DNA of 64,000 nt from assembly GCF_030034735.1 (NCBI RefSeq), contig NZ_CP125370.1:2542001-2606000 (forward strand). Direction: 5' to 3'. The notes under the pieces were generated by a model that was not told the DNA's origin, did no database searches, and saw nothing but the letters and a program-made list of their open reading frames with translations. Source of the stretch: Paenibacillus sp. RC334 (lineage in GTDB: Bacteria > Bacillota > Bacilli > Paenibacillales > Paenibacillaceae). A program made the position numbers and the translations under genes. Position 1 is the first letter of the stretch, and every line of letters starts with the position of its first letter. Shown in pieces: positions 28,101 to 39,200 of the stretch.

Positions 28101-31100
28101 AGGAAACGCAAGAACTGGTACGGCGCTTTGTCCGTCCGTTCGTTCTGCAAGCAGCGCCGCTGCTGCGGGTAGGCTTGGTGGACCTGGGCGTACAAGGAGT
28201 GGAACAAGAACAACAGCATTTGCTTATGCTCGATATGCACCATATCGTCTCGGATGGTGTGTCCATGGGCGTACTGACTGATGAATTTGTCCGCTTGTAT
28301 GAGGGTGAAGAGCTGTCGCCATTGCGGATTCAGTACAAGGATTATGCGGTATGGCAGCAAAGCGAAGCCCATCAGGAGTGGATGCAGCGTCAGGAAGCGT
28401 ACTGGCTCGACACCTTCCGGGGTGAGTTGCCTGTACTGGATGTACCTACGGACTTTGCCCGTCCGGCGGTACGCAGTACGGCAGGGGATACGGTCGTGTT
28501 CGGACTGGAGCATGAAGTTAGCGAACGCCTGAAAGAACTGGCGGCGCACACAGGCTCTACATTGTACATGGTGCTGCTGGCTGCGTACACCGCACTCTTG
28601 CACCAATACAGCGGCCAAGAGGACATGGTAGTCGGCACGCCGATTGCAGGACGACCGCATGCAGATCTGGAGTCGATCCTTGGGATGTTCGTTGGTACGT
28701 TGGCATTGCGAAACTATCCGACGGCAGAGCATACCTTCCGCAGCTACGTGGAAGAAGTGAAAGATCGTGCCCTGCAAGCATACGAACATCAGGACTATCC
28801 ATTTGAGGAACTGGTGGAAAAGCTGAACGTGAAGCGGGATATGAGCCGCCATCCGCTGTTCGATACGATGTTTACGCTGCAAACCACTGAGGAAAGCGAA
28901 TTGCAGCTGGCAGACCTAAGCTTCCGTCCATACGGCTTGGAACAAACGCCAGTCAAGTTTGATTTGATGCTGGAAGCCAGGGAGGAAGGGGTAGGCATCC
29001 AGTTTGGATTGCAGTATGCAACCGCGTTGTATCAACGGGAAACCGTAGAACGGATGACACGTCACTTCATTCGTTTGGCCGAAGCCGTGGCAGCGAACCC
29101 GGATGCGAAGTTGGGCGAGCTGGAGCTGATTACAGCGGAAGAAACCGAGCGGATTCTGAAGGTGTTCAATGACCCGAACGCGCATAGCGTGCGTGAAACA
29201 GAACAAGGTCGCTCGCTCAGCGAACGATTTGAAGAGCAAGCGAAGCGCAGCCCTGATCGGGTAGCGGTCGTGTCTGGGGGCACGACGCTGACCTACGCCG
29301 AGCTGAACGAGCGTGCGAACCGATTGGCCCGTGTGTTACGAGCGGAAGGAATCGATGCAGATCAACCGGTAGGCGTGTTACTGGAACGTTCTGCCGATAT
29401 CCTGGTGAGCATTCTAGGAGTACTTAAGGCCGGAGGCGCGTATGTGCCGATGGATACCATGTATCCGCAGGAACGTATCGACTACATGCTCCAAGACAGC
29501 GGGGCAAAGGTCGTGATTACAAGCAGAGTCGCCAATCTCTCACTCAGCTTGCCATCCACAGTTCGAGCAGTAGTTCTTGACGATGAGAACGTTCAAGCTC
29601 AACTGGGAGCACAGGATGCGAGCAACCTGATCCCTGTGGCCCGCCCGCATAACCTGGCCTATATGATTTACACGTCAGGCACAACCGGTCAGCCGAAAGG
29701 TGTCATGATCGAGCAGGGCAGTGTCAGCAATCTGGTAGATGCTTTATTTGAGCGAGTATACAGCCGTTATGAACAGCCGCTTCATGTCGCATGGCTGTCG
29801 GCATTTGTATTTGACGCTTCGGTGAAGCAAATCTTTGCCAGCTTGTTATTAGGCCACACCTTGCATGTGGTATCCCGTGACGTCAGCCTGAGCGGGGAGC
29901 ATTTGATCGCCTACTACCGAACGCACCGAATTGATCTGTCGGACGGCACACCTGCGCATCTGCATATTTTGAACGAAAGCGTCAGTGTGACGGAAGCGCC
30001 AGAAGTGAAGCATTACCTGATCGGCGGTGAAGCATTATCTGTACAACTGGTCAATGTGTTCCTGCACAAGTGGTCCGGGTACCGCCCGGTAATTACTAAT
30101 GTGTATGGTCCGACCGAAACGACGGTAGATGCAACAGCTTATACGATTGAAGATGTAGAAGCCCTGAACGTGCTGCTGGAAAAAGGTGAACACACCGTAT
30201 CCATCGGAACGCCGATAGCGAACCAGTCTGTGTACATCCTGAACAGCCAGCAGCAACTGGTGCCGATCGGTATCGCAGGTGAGCTCTATATTGGAGGTGC
30301 AGGTGTAGGAAGAGGATACCTGAACCTGCCGGAACTGACGGCAGAGAAGTTCATACCGAATCCGTTTGCCTCAGCTTCAGTGGAAGCTGAACAAGCTCCA
30401 GATGCCCACATCCACCGGATGTATCGGACGGGCGACCTGGCCCGATGGCTGCCAGATGGAAGCATCGAGTATTTAGGCCGGATCGACCACCAGGTGAAAA
30501 TCCGGGGGTACCGGATCGAGCTGGGCGAGGTGGAAGCACAGCTGCTGACCGTAGACGGCATTCAGAAAGCCGTGGTCACGGCATGGGAAAGCGAAGACGG
30601 ACATAAGGACCTGTGTGCCTACATCGTAGCCACAGCACCGCTGAGTCTGCCGGAGCTGCGCAATGCGCTGCAGCCGAAGCTGCCGGATTACATGATCCCG
30701 ATATATGTTGTACAACTGGATCGTTTCCAGCTGACCCCAAGCGGAAAAATTGACCGCAAGGCGTTGCCAGCGCCGGAAACGCGCCTCGAAGGTGGCATGG
30801 AATACGTTGCGCCGCGGACGCCGCTCGAAGCCAAGCTTGCTCAAATTTGGCAGGATGTGTTGAAGCTGTCCAGCGTTGGAGTCACCGACTCATTCTTCGA
30901 CATGGGTGGACACTCCCTGCGAGCAACAACGCTGGTGACCAAAATCCATCAGGAACTGGACAGCCGGATTACACTGCGTGAGGTGTTCCAGCACATTACG
31001 ATTGAGCAGCAAGCCCAGCTCATAGCTACGCACGGCACAGACACCTATACGGTGATCCCTGCGGCGGCGAAACAGGCCTACTACCCGGTTTCCTCGGCTC

Positions 31101-32401
31101 AAAAACGTCTGTACATTTTGAGCCATCTGGAAGGTGGGGATGTCAGCTACAACATGCCGGATGTGCTAACGGTGGAAGGACCGCTTCAGGCAGATCGACT
31201 GGAGGAAGCATTCCGTCAGTTAATAGCCCGCCATGAAACGTTGCGGACTTCCTTTGAAATGGTGGAAGGCGAGGTTGTTCAGCGGGTTTACGATCAGGTT
31301 GAGTTTGCAGTAGAGCGCCTGCAGGTTAGTGAATCTGAAGCCGAAGCGTATATCGAATCCTTTGTACGCAGCTTTGATCTTCGGCAGGCACCACTGCTGC
31401 GTGTCCGGATCATTCAAACCGGACCAGAGCGCCATTTCCTGATGTACGACATGCACCATATTATTTCAGACGGTGTATCGTCTAACAATATCGTGCAGGA
31501 ACTGGTACAGCTGTACGAGGAGCAGGAATTGGAGCCGCTGCCGATTCAGTACAAGGACTATGCCGTGTGGCAGCAGCAGGAAATGCAGCGTGAGTCATAT
31601 CAACGCCGGGAACACTTCTGGCTGGAGCATTTAGCCGGAGAATTGCCGGTACTGGATTTGCCGATTGCTTATCCAAGACCTGCTGTTCGCAGCTTCGAGG
31701 GTGTGCTGTATGAATTTACAGTTGACCCGAATGTATCCGAACAACTGCACCGAATGGCGGCACAGACCGGAAGTACGTTGTACATGGTGCTATTGAGCGC
31801 CTACACCGTTCTGCTGTCCAAATACAGCGGTCAGGACGATTTGATCATCGGTACTCCGGTAGCAGGCCGCTTGTTGCCTGAGTTGGAGCCACTGATCGGA
31901 ATGTTCGTCAATACGCTAGCCATCCGGCATCAGCCGAAGGGCAACCAAACGTTCCACAACTACTTGCTGGAAGCCAGAGATCGTACGCTGCAAGCCTTCG
32001 AGCATCAGGATTATCCACTGGAAGAGTTAGTGGAAAAGCTGGATGTAGCACGGGATACAAGCCGTAACCCATTGTTTGACACCATGTTTGCACTGGAAAA
32101 TACGGAGTCGCAGGAAGCGAAGCTTGAGACCCTGTCCTTCAGTCCGTATGTTCGGGAGCATCGTATCTCCAAATTTGATTTGACCTTGTCCATGAGCGAT
32201 GAAGACGGGGTGATCAAGGGTTCCTTTGAATATTGCACGAAGCTGTTTGGGGCAGAGGCGATTGAACGATTAACGGAAGATTTGATAGCGATTCTGTCAC
32301 AGGTTGGGGCAAACCCGGATCTGCTGTTAAGCGAAATTCAGGTGAACTCGGGCGAGCAGCCGGAAGGCTTCTCACCGGATTCCATCGACTTTGTTTTCTA
32401 A
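1..32401 (+). CDS. triD: Tridecaptin-type NRPS subunit TriD, 5' cut by window edge, one +1 frameshift
   Basis: Giant non-ribosomal peptide synthetase making residues 3 to 10 of a linear lipotridecapeptide. The window opens on the second His of the HHxxxDG motif of the module 3 condensation domain, so modules 1-2 lie to the left. Domain order seen: (C)-A-T-E, C-A-T-E, C-A-T-E, C-A-T, C-A-T, C-A-T-E, C-A-T, C-A-T, C. Predicted residues: Gly, D-Ser, D-Trp/Phe, Ser, Dab, D-Dab, Val/Ile, Glu. This order, with D residues at 4, 5 and 8, matches tridecaptin, hence the name. The frame runs from base 1 to 24080, then shifts: a GGGG at 24077-24080 should be GGG. Removing one G restores the E-domain reading [20 protein letters not shown] and opens the frame to the stop at 32399-32401. 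The ATG at 24041 is therefore not a gene start. All complete C domains keep HHxxxDG. Assignment to the tridecaptin family is firm; the exact congener is inferred. Confidence 0.88.
4180..8800 (+). other. TriD module 4: C-A(Ser)-T-E
   Basis: The C domain starts at about 4200 with LENVYPLTPMQKGMLF, the type seen after every E domain here, and has HHMVMDGW. The A domain (about 5600-7170) has code DVWHFSLVDK, identical to the serine code of EntF. T has GGDSIKAIQ. E (about 7455-8790) has HHLVMDGVSW and [20 protein letters not shown]. Predicted product residue is D-Ser. Confidence 0.88.
5510..7190 (+). repeat. Ser adenylation block, copy 1 (module 4)
   Basis: About 1.7 kb that aligns base for base, at a constant offset of 9237 and with few differences, to copy 2 at 14747-16427. 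It spans the end of the C domain through the A10 motif. A third, shorter copy lies at about 41360-42612 in triE. Recent gene conversion or duplication is the likely cause. Confidence 0.85.
8850..13360 (+). other. TriD module 5: C-A(aromatic, Trp/Phe)-T-E
   Basis: C has HHIVMDGW. The A domain (about 10210-11730) gives code DAWAFAGVAK, of the DAWxxA type seen for Phe and other aromatic residues; Trp is expected from the tridecaptin plan. T has GGDSIKAIQ. E (about 12010-13350) has HHLVVDGISW and [20 protein letters not shown]. Predicted D-aromatic residue at position 5. Confidence 0.78.
13410..16660 (+). other. TriD module 6: C-A(Ser)-T
   Basis: C has HHIVMDGW. The A domain (about 14840-16420) has the serine code DVWHFSLVDK and is nearly identical at base level to A4. 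The T domain switches to GGHSLRATTL and no E domain follows, so L-Ser is predicted. The next C domain starts YPLSSAQKRLYVLHQ, an LCL type, consistent with an L donor. Confidence 0.87.
14747..16427 (+). repeat. Ser adenylation block, copy 2 (module 6)
   Basis: Near-identical to 5510-7190. Similarity ends just after the PAPEGSLQ linker, where module 6 changes to a different T domain type (GGHSL instead of GGDSI). Confidence 0.85.
16690..20030 (+). other. TriD module 7: C-A(Dab)-T
   Basis: LCL-type C with MHHIVSDGVSM. The A domain (about 18085-19790) has code DVGEISSIDK, the 2,4-diaminobutyrate type known from polymyxin synthetases. T has GGHSLRATTL and there is no E domain. The A domain carries an extra 41-codon segment at 18466-18591, absent from its near-copy A8. 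Confidence 0.87.
17640..19540 (+). repeat. Dab C/A block, copy 1 (module 7)
   Basis: From the C-lobe of C7 to the GYRIELGE motif of A7, nearly identical to 20970-22725 in module 8 apart from the extra 41 codons at 18466-18591. Confidence 0.8.
20070..24600 (+). other. TriD module 8: C-A(Dab)-T-E, E domain frameshifted
   Basis: LCL-type C with MHHIISDGVTE. The A domain (about 21420-22980) has code DVGEISSIDK (Dab). T has GGDSIKALQ. E (about 23260-24590) has HHLVVDTVSW, with Thr where the other epimerases have Gly, and contains the +1 frameshift at 24077-24080 just after EGHGR. If the frame is really intact, D-Dab is predicted. Confidence 0.85.
20970..22725 (+). repeat. Dab C/A block, copy 2 (module 8)
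   Basis: Partner of 17640-19540. After GYRIELGE the two domains diverge completely (AQLLTVDG in A7, TVIQRVPG in A8), which marks a recombination edge inside the A domain. Confidence 0.8.
24640..27760 (+). other. TriD module 9: C-A(Val/Ile)-T
   Basis: C has HHILMDGWCVA and follows an E domain. The A domain (about 26030-27510) has code DAFWLGGTFK, a branched-chain type close to Val codes; tridecaptin A1 has Phe at this position. T has GGHSLRATTL and no E follows. The A domain is a mosaic: its first third resembles A5 and the rest resembles A11. Confidence 0.83.
27790..31030 (+). other. TriD module 10: C-A(Glu)-T
   Basis: LCL-type C with MHHIVSDGVSM, nearly a copy of the module 7 C domain. The A domain (about 29200-30790) has code DAKDLGVVDK, identical to the Glu code of surfactin and fengycin synthetases. 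T has GGHSLRATTL near 30907; no E domain. Confidence 0.9.
31070..32401 (+). other. TriD C-terminal condensation domain (C11)
   Basis: A complete LCL-type condensation domain starting YPVSSAQKRLYILSH with MHHIISDGVSS closes TriD, so the acceptor A-T didomain for residue 11 is on the next polypeptide. The protein ends about 20 residues after the usual end of a C domain with an acidic, hydrophobic tail (…SPDSIDFVF) that could serve as a docking tail; that role is inference. Confidence 0.87.
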
Positions 32402-32426
32402 ATCATTTTCTAAAATGCAATGATTT
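32400..32426 (+). other. Inverted repeat at the triD stop codon
   Basis: AAATCATT (32400-32407) pairs with AATGATTT (32419-32426) around an 11-base loop. It overlaps the triD stop and comes directly before the larger hairpin at 32428. Confidence 0.5.
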
Positions 32427-32427
32427 C

Positions 32428-32490
32428 ACTTTGCATGTGCAGAGGGCGGCGATTTGTCCGCCTGCCCTTGCCTGCAAAGTATTATTTTTC
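32428..32490 (+). terminator. Terminator-like hairpin between triD and triE
   Basis: Outer stem ACTTTGCA (32428-32435) with TGCAAAGT (32473-32480), inner GC-rich stem GGGCGG...CCGCCtgCCC, then a T-rich stretch ATTATTTTTC. This is the form of an intrinsic terminator or attenuator. Since triE needs the triD product and has no obvious promoter in the short gap, partial read-through is likely. Confidence 0.6.
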
Positions 32491-32565
32491 CGACACAACG
32501 CTCATCTACGTAACAACGCACCATTCCAACCGGGGTACAGACCCCATAAAGCAGGAGGGATGTCA

Positions 32566-33290
32566 TTGAAAGCCTTATTTGAGAAGGAAAAAAATTACTG
32601 GAGTCATAAGCTGGAATCCGAGGATCATATCATCTGCCTTCCATACACCAACAACATGTCCAAGGATGCAATTGTAACGAATTTAAATTCCCTTACGTAC
32701 ACGCTCACTTTTCCATCTGAAATTTCCGGGCGAATATTGTCTATAACAGGTGGCGCTCCATGGGCAGTGTTTATGGTTCTGCTTGCTGGAGTAGAAAGTC
32801 TGTTACATAAGTACACAGGTGAGGAACGTGTGCTGCTGGGCATTCCGGTAGCCAAGTCTGGCAACGGTGCTACAAAGCCGATCAATCATCTGCTTATACT
32901 GAAAAACACACTGGATTCCACAACGACCTTCAAAGCCTTGCTGTCTCAAATCAAAACCTCTGTCAGCGAAGCGATTGAGCACCAAAATATACCTTTTTGG
33001 AACTATACCGAGGGGCTTGAAATTCCACGTAACGAGGATGAAAAGCCTCTGATTTACACCACGGCGTCTATGCAAAATATTCATATTCCTGATTTTTTGA
33101 ATTATGTACAATCTGAGCTTGATTTGCAATTTCAGTGGGAAAATGCAGCGGTTTCTCTGAACGTGAAGTACAGTAGCGACCGTTATAACGAGGCGACGAT
33201 TGAACGCTTTGTTGAGCAACTGTTGCGCTTGTACAGCGTTGTTCTGCATCAGCCAGAACTGGAGATTTCCGCAGCACAACTGCTGTCAGA
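32566..33290 (+). other. TriE N-terminal half condensation domain
   Basis: About 240 residues corresponding only to the C-terminal lobe of a condensation domain: it begins FEKEKNYW, equivalent to the QESYW position in complete domains, and ends in the normal C-A linker. There is no N-lobe and no HHxxxDG, so it cannot catalyse. Because TriD already ends with a complete C11, a docking or structural role is likely (inference). Confidence 0.82.
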
Positions 33291-36200
33291 GCAAGAAGTG
33301 GAGCAGCTGCTTCATACCTTCAACGATACAGCTGTGGATTATCCACGTCATGCGTCCATTCATGAATTGTTCCAGAAACAGGTGAAGCAGGTCCCACAGC
33401 AGGTGGCGGTAGTGTTCGGAAAAGATAGCCTAACCTATGGAGAATTGAATGAAAAGGCCAACCGTCTAGCTCATACATTACGTAAGCAAGGGATCTGCAC
33501 CGAGCAGACTGTCGGCATTGTGGCTGAACGCTCGATTGAGATGATCGTCGGTATGCTTGCAATTCTCAAGGCAGGCGGAGCATATGTCCCGATTGACTCC
33601 GAATACCCGAATGAGCGCGTACGCTATTTGCTGGAGGATTCTGGTGCTAACATACTGCTCGTACAGCGAATGGAGCATCGGCCCGTTGATTTTAAGGGAA
33701 CTGTGCTCGACCTGAGCGATTCCGCAATTTATGGAACGGATGATGCTGATCGTTTCGATCCGGTTTTGCGGAACGACAACGAGACGTATGCTGACGTAAC
33801 TGGCATCGGATATGTAGATTGCTTAAACCCGCTCTACTCCATTTCCGCTAGTCCTGAGCTTGCTTCTACTACAACCACACAACCAGAAATTATACAACCA
33901 GAAGTTACGCAATCAGAACAAGTGGAGGCAACCGCTGCTGATCGCTTGGCCTATATCATGTACACCTCTGGAACAACTGGCCAGCCGAAAGGGGTTATGG
34001 TGGAACACCGCAATGTCGTCCGTCTAGTGAAAAATACAAACTACGCGCAATTGAATGCCGATACGCGTATTTTGCAGACCGGGGCCGTTGTCTTTGACGC
34101 GTCCACCTTTGAAATTTGGGGTGCGCTATTGAACGGTGGACAGCTGGTGCTGGTGAGTCAGGATGTCATTCTGGACGCGCCGAAGCTCAAGGAAGCGGTC
34201 CGCAGCCACGGCATTACCACGATGTTTCTGACCACACCGCTCTTTAACCAGTTGTCCCAGCAGGATCTGGCGCTGTTCGAGGGGATACGGGAGCTGCTGG
34301 TCGGCGGGGATGTGATGTCCGTTCCGCATATGAACCGGGTGCTGGAGGCTCATCCTTCCCTGCGGATCAGTAACATCTATGGCCCAACCGAAAATACGAC
34401 CTTCTCCACCATGCATGCGATCGCCGGTGTGCAATCCGAATCGGTGCCAATTGGCCGCCCAATCACTAACTCAACGGCGTATGTCGTGGATCGCTCGATG
34501 CAGCTCCAGCCTGTCGGGGCGTGGGGTGAGCTGATCGTCGGCGGTGACGGGGTAGCACGTGGCTACCGCAACCGTCCGGACCTGACGGCTGAAAAGTTCA
34601 TCGACAGTCCGTTCCGCAGCGGAGAACGCTGCTATCGCACAGGCGACCTGGTACGCTGGAAGGCGGACGGGGCGCTGGAATACAAGGGACGGATCGACGC
34701 CCAGGTGAAAATTCGGGGCTACCGGATCGAGCTGGGCGAGGTGGAAGCGCAGCTGTTGAAGCTGGAGGCGGTGCAAGAATCCGTCGTTATTGCACATGAG
34801 GATGAGCAGGGGCAAAAGCAGCTCTGCGCTTATGTGGTGACCCATGAGGAAGTAACAGCAAGTGAGTTGCGCAGCGCTTTGAGCCAAGAATTACCGGGCT
34901 ACATGGTGCCGTCATATTTTGTACAGCTGGAGCAATTGCCACTGACACCGAACGGCAAGGTGGATCGCCGGGCGTTGCCGCAGCCGGAGGGAAGTATAAG
35001 CTCAGGCGCAGAATATGTAGCTCCTCAAAATCAATTACAAGTACAACTGGCGAGTATCTGGAAAGATGTGCTGGAGCTTGAGCGCATTGGGATTAAGGAT
35101 AACTTTTTTGAAGCAGGAGGGCACTCCCTGCGAGCGACACATGTTATATCACTTATTCATAAGGAATTGCATAAAAATGTGCAGCTAAAGGACCTGTTTC
35201 AGCACCCGACGATTGAACAGCTTGCGCAGGTGATTGAAGCGCTGGAGCAAACCGCCTATGAATCCATACCTGTTACGGAGAATAAGCCATTTTATGCGGT
35301 GTCCTCGGCACAAAAACGGATGTATATCCTCAATCAGCTTGATGGAGCGGGAATTAGCTATAACATTCCTGGCGCTCTGACACTGACAGGTTCATTTGAT
35401 CATAATGCACTGGACAATGCGTTCCGCCAGCTTATTGACCGCCATGAAATATTGCGTACCAGCTTTGAGACCATGAACGGTGAACCTGTCCAGCGAGTAC
35501 ATGACGAAGTTTCTTTTCGTATGGAGTTGATTCATGCCCATGGAGCTGACCCAAAGGAGACGGACGAACTAGTACGCGACTTTGTCCAGCCGTTCGATCT
35601 TGGACAGGCTCCGCTTTTCCGAGTCGGTTTGATTGAAACAGATCCAGAGCATCATATTTTACTACTGGATATGCATCACATCATTTCGGACGGTACCTCT
35701 ATAAATGTGATGATTCAGGACTTCATCCATTTATATACAGGTGACACACTGCCACCATTGCGCATTCAGTATAAGGACTACGCTGCTTGGCAACAGGAGC
35801 AGCAGCAAAGTGAACGCTATCGGCAGCAGGAAAGCTACTGGCTGAATACCTTCGCAGGAGAGCTGCCTGTGCTGGATATACCAACCGATTATCCACGTCC
35901 GGCGACGAGAAGCTTTGAAGGAGATTTGCTGGAATTTACGCTCGATCAACGGCAGAGCGAAGGTTTAAAAAGCATTGCGGTACAGACGGAATCGACATTA
36001 TATATGGTGCTATTGGCAGCTTATACGTCTTTGCTTAGCCACTACAGCGGGCAGGAGGATATTATTGTCGGTTCGCCGATTGCGGGGCGGCCCCATGCTG
36101 ATCTTGGTAGCCTGATCGGGATGTTTGTGAATACGCTGGCAATTCGCAATTATCCGGAAGGTGGTAAGACCTTCCGCGATTATGTATTAGAGGTCAAGGA

Positions 36201-39200
36201 AAACGCATTGAAAGCTTTTGAACATCAGGATTATCCGTTTGAAGAGCTGGTGGACAAGCTGGACGTGGATCGAGATTTAAGCCGTAATCCGTTATTTGAT
36301 ACCATGTTTGCTCTACAAAATTTGGAGCAAAAGGATCAGCAACTGGAAGGTTTGCAATTGGCACCCTATCCGAGTGAACAAAATACCGCGAAATTTGATT
36401 TGAGTCTGTTCGCGATGGAGGATGGGGAGCAAATTGTCTTCGGTCTTCAATACGGAACCCGGCTGTACAAACGGGAAACCATCGAACGACTGGCTGTACA
36501 TTTGCAGCAGCTTATCCATGCGGTGATAGAACAGCCGGATATCGCTCTTTCGGCTATTGAAATGGTTTCGTACCAAGAAAAAGAGCAGATTGTAATGCAA
36601 TTCAACGATACAGTAGCAGACTATCCGTATCCACGTGATCAAGTGCTGCATGTGCTGTTCGAGGAACAGGCCGCACAATCACCGGATCGGCTGGCTGTCA
36701 CCTTTGCGGACACACAGCTCACCTACCACGAACTGAAAGAACGCTCCGACCGTCTGGCACGTATACTCGCTTCTCATGGGATACGGCGCGGCTCCGAGCC
36801 AGAGATACAGCGAGTAGGGATTATGGCGGAGCGCTCCATTGAAATGATCGTGGGTATGCTGGCGATTTTGAAGGCCGGAGGGGCTTACGTTCCCATTGAT
36901 CCCGAATATCCTGAGGAGCGTATCCGTTATTTACTGGAGGATTCCAGTACTCGGCTGTTACTTTCACAGCGACGTGAGCAGGTTCCTTTTGAACCAGGTA
37001 TTCCGATCATAGATTTGAGTGATGAACAACGATGGAGTAGCGAATCTGAACTTTACGCTCATGTGGATGAATCTGCTGCTGTTCCAATGGAGGGATCTTC
37101 CTCGGATCTTGCGTATGTGATCTACACCTCTGGTACGACAGGCAAGCCGAAGGGCGTGATGATCGATCACCGTAATGTCGTGCGTTTGGTGAAAAACAAA
37201 AGCTATGCCACGCTTGACGAAAATACGCGTATGCTGCAAATGGGTGCCGTGGTGTTCGATGCCTCCACGTTTGAAATCTGGGGAACGCTGCTGAACGGAG
37301 GTCAACTGTATGTGGTAAGTCATGACACTATTTTGGACGCCGCCAAGCTCAAACAGGCGATTGACAAGTATCGTATTAACACCATGTTCATGACCACGGC
37401 TTTATTCAATCAGCATTCACAGCAAGCTATTGGAGTGTTTTCCTCCCTGAAGGAATTGCTTGTGGGTGGTGATGTGTTATCCATACCACACGTCAATCGT
37501 GTGCTGAAGGAGCACCCGCAGCTTCGTTTGGCCAATATTTATGGGCCGACGGAAAACGCCACCTTTTCCACCATCTATGACATTACAGAACCGCAAACCC
37601 AAGCTATTCCCATTGGGCGTCCGATTGATCATTCGACCGCGTATGTGGTCAATCGTTCGTTGAAGCTGCAGCCGATCGGAGCCTGGGGGGAACTGATCGT
37701 CGGTGGTGACGGTGTGGGACGTGGATATCTGAATCGGCCGGAGCTCACGGCGGAAAAGTTTATAGAAAGTCCGTTCCGGCCCGGGGAGCATTGCTATCGT
37801 ACAGGGGATTTAGTGCGTTGGCGTGCAGATGGCGTGTTGGAGTACAAGGGAAGAATGGATGAGCAGGTCAAAATTCGCGGCTACCGCATTGAGCTGGGTG
37901 AAATAGAAACCCGTTTGTCCACGATTGCAGGAGTGAAGGAATCGATTGTTACCGTACGGCAGGATGATAACGGGCAAAAACAGTTGTGTGCTTATTTTGT
38001 AACAGACAGCGAATTGAGCGCCAGTGACTTACGTAACGTTTTGTCGCAGGATCTGCCTGGCTATATGGTGCCTTCCTATTTTGTGCAACTTTCCAGACTG
38101 CCTTTGACGCTGAATGGTAAAGTAGACCGCAGGGCTCTGCCTGCACCGGAGCAAAACGTCGATACAGGCATGGATTATGTAGCACCCGAGACGGATGTTC
38201 AGCAAGCACTGGCTACCGCCTGGGGGGCAATTCTTGGGATTCAGCGAGTGGGCATACAGGATAACTTTTTCCATCTGGGTGGCGACTCCATCAAGGCCAT
38301 TCAAGTGTCGTCCCGATTGTTTCAGGCTGGATACAAGCTGGAGATGAAGGACTTGTTCAAATACCCGACGATTGCGGGACTAAGCAAATTTATTCAGCCT
38401 GTTAACCGAATAGCAGAGCAGGGAGAGGTTACGGGATCTGTTTTGCTTACACCGATTCAGCGCTGGTTTTTTGAACAGCCAACGGCAGAGCCGCACTATT
38501 TTAACCAATCTGTCATGCTCTATCGACAAGAAGGCTACGATGAACAGGCACTTCGGCAGGCGCTCCATCAGATTACAGCGCACCATGATGCATTGCGTAT
38601 GGTTTTTCGTTCGTCGGAGAATGGGTATACGGCATGGAATCGTGGTATAGAGGAAGGCGAACCATACCATCTGGAAATCTTTGATTATAGGGACAGCAAA
38701 GTAAACGAGGGCGATTTGGCGAAGATGGTTGAAGCCAATTGCAATGAAATTCAATCCAGCATTTCCCTAAGCGAAGGGCCGCTCATGAGGCTGGGGCTGT
38801 TCCGTTGCCCGGATGGAGATCATCTGCTGGTCGCGATTCACCATTTGGTGGTGGACGGGGTATCCTGGCGCATTTTATTCGAGGATTTGGCAACTGCTTA
38901 TGATCAGGCCTCCAAGGGGGAACCGGTGATTCAGTTACCTCATAAAACGGATTCGTTCCAAACGTGGGCCCAGCAGCTGTACGCTTATGCCAATAGCCCA
39001 GCCATGGAACGTGAGCGCTCGTACTGGGAGGAGCTTGCACAAGCCGAGCTGGCTCCCTTGCCGCAGGATTACGGGCATCATGAGCACAAAAATCCGTTGA
39101 TTGGTGACAGTGAGTCGGTTACCGCTGTATGGACTAGTGCGGAGACAGAGCAACTGCTCAAACAGGCCAATCGTGCCTACCACACGGAGGTTAACGATCT

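Noticed and set aside
24041..32401. Separate third NRPS gene starting at ATG 24041
   Set aside because: The supposed start lies inside the epimerase core of module 8 with no ribosome-binding site. Removing one G at 24077-24080 joins it exactly to the upstream frame.
32431..32565. Longer N-terminus of TriE from 32431
   Set aside because: It would translate the terminator-like hairpin. The added residues look unlike any NRPS N-terminus, and AGGAGG is ideally spaced for TTG 32566.
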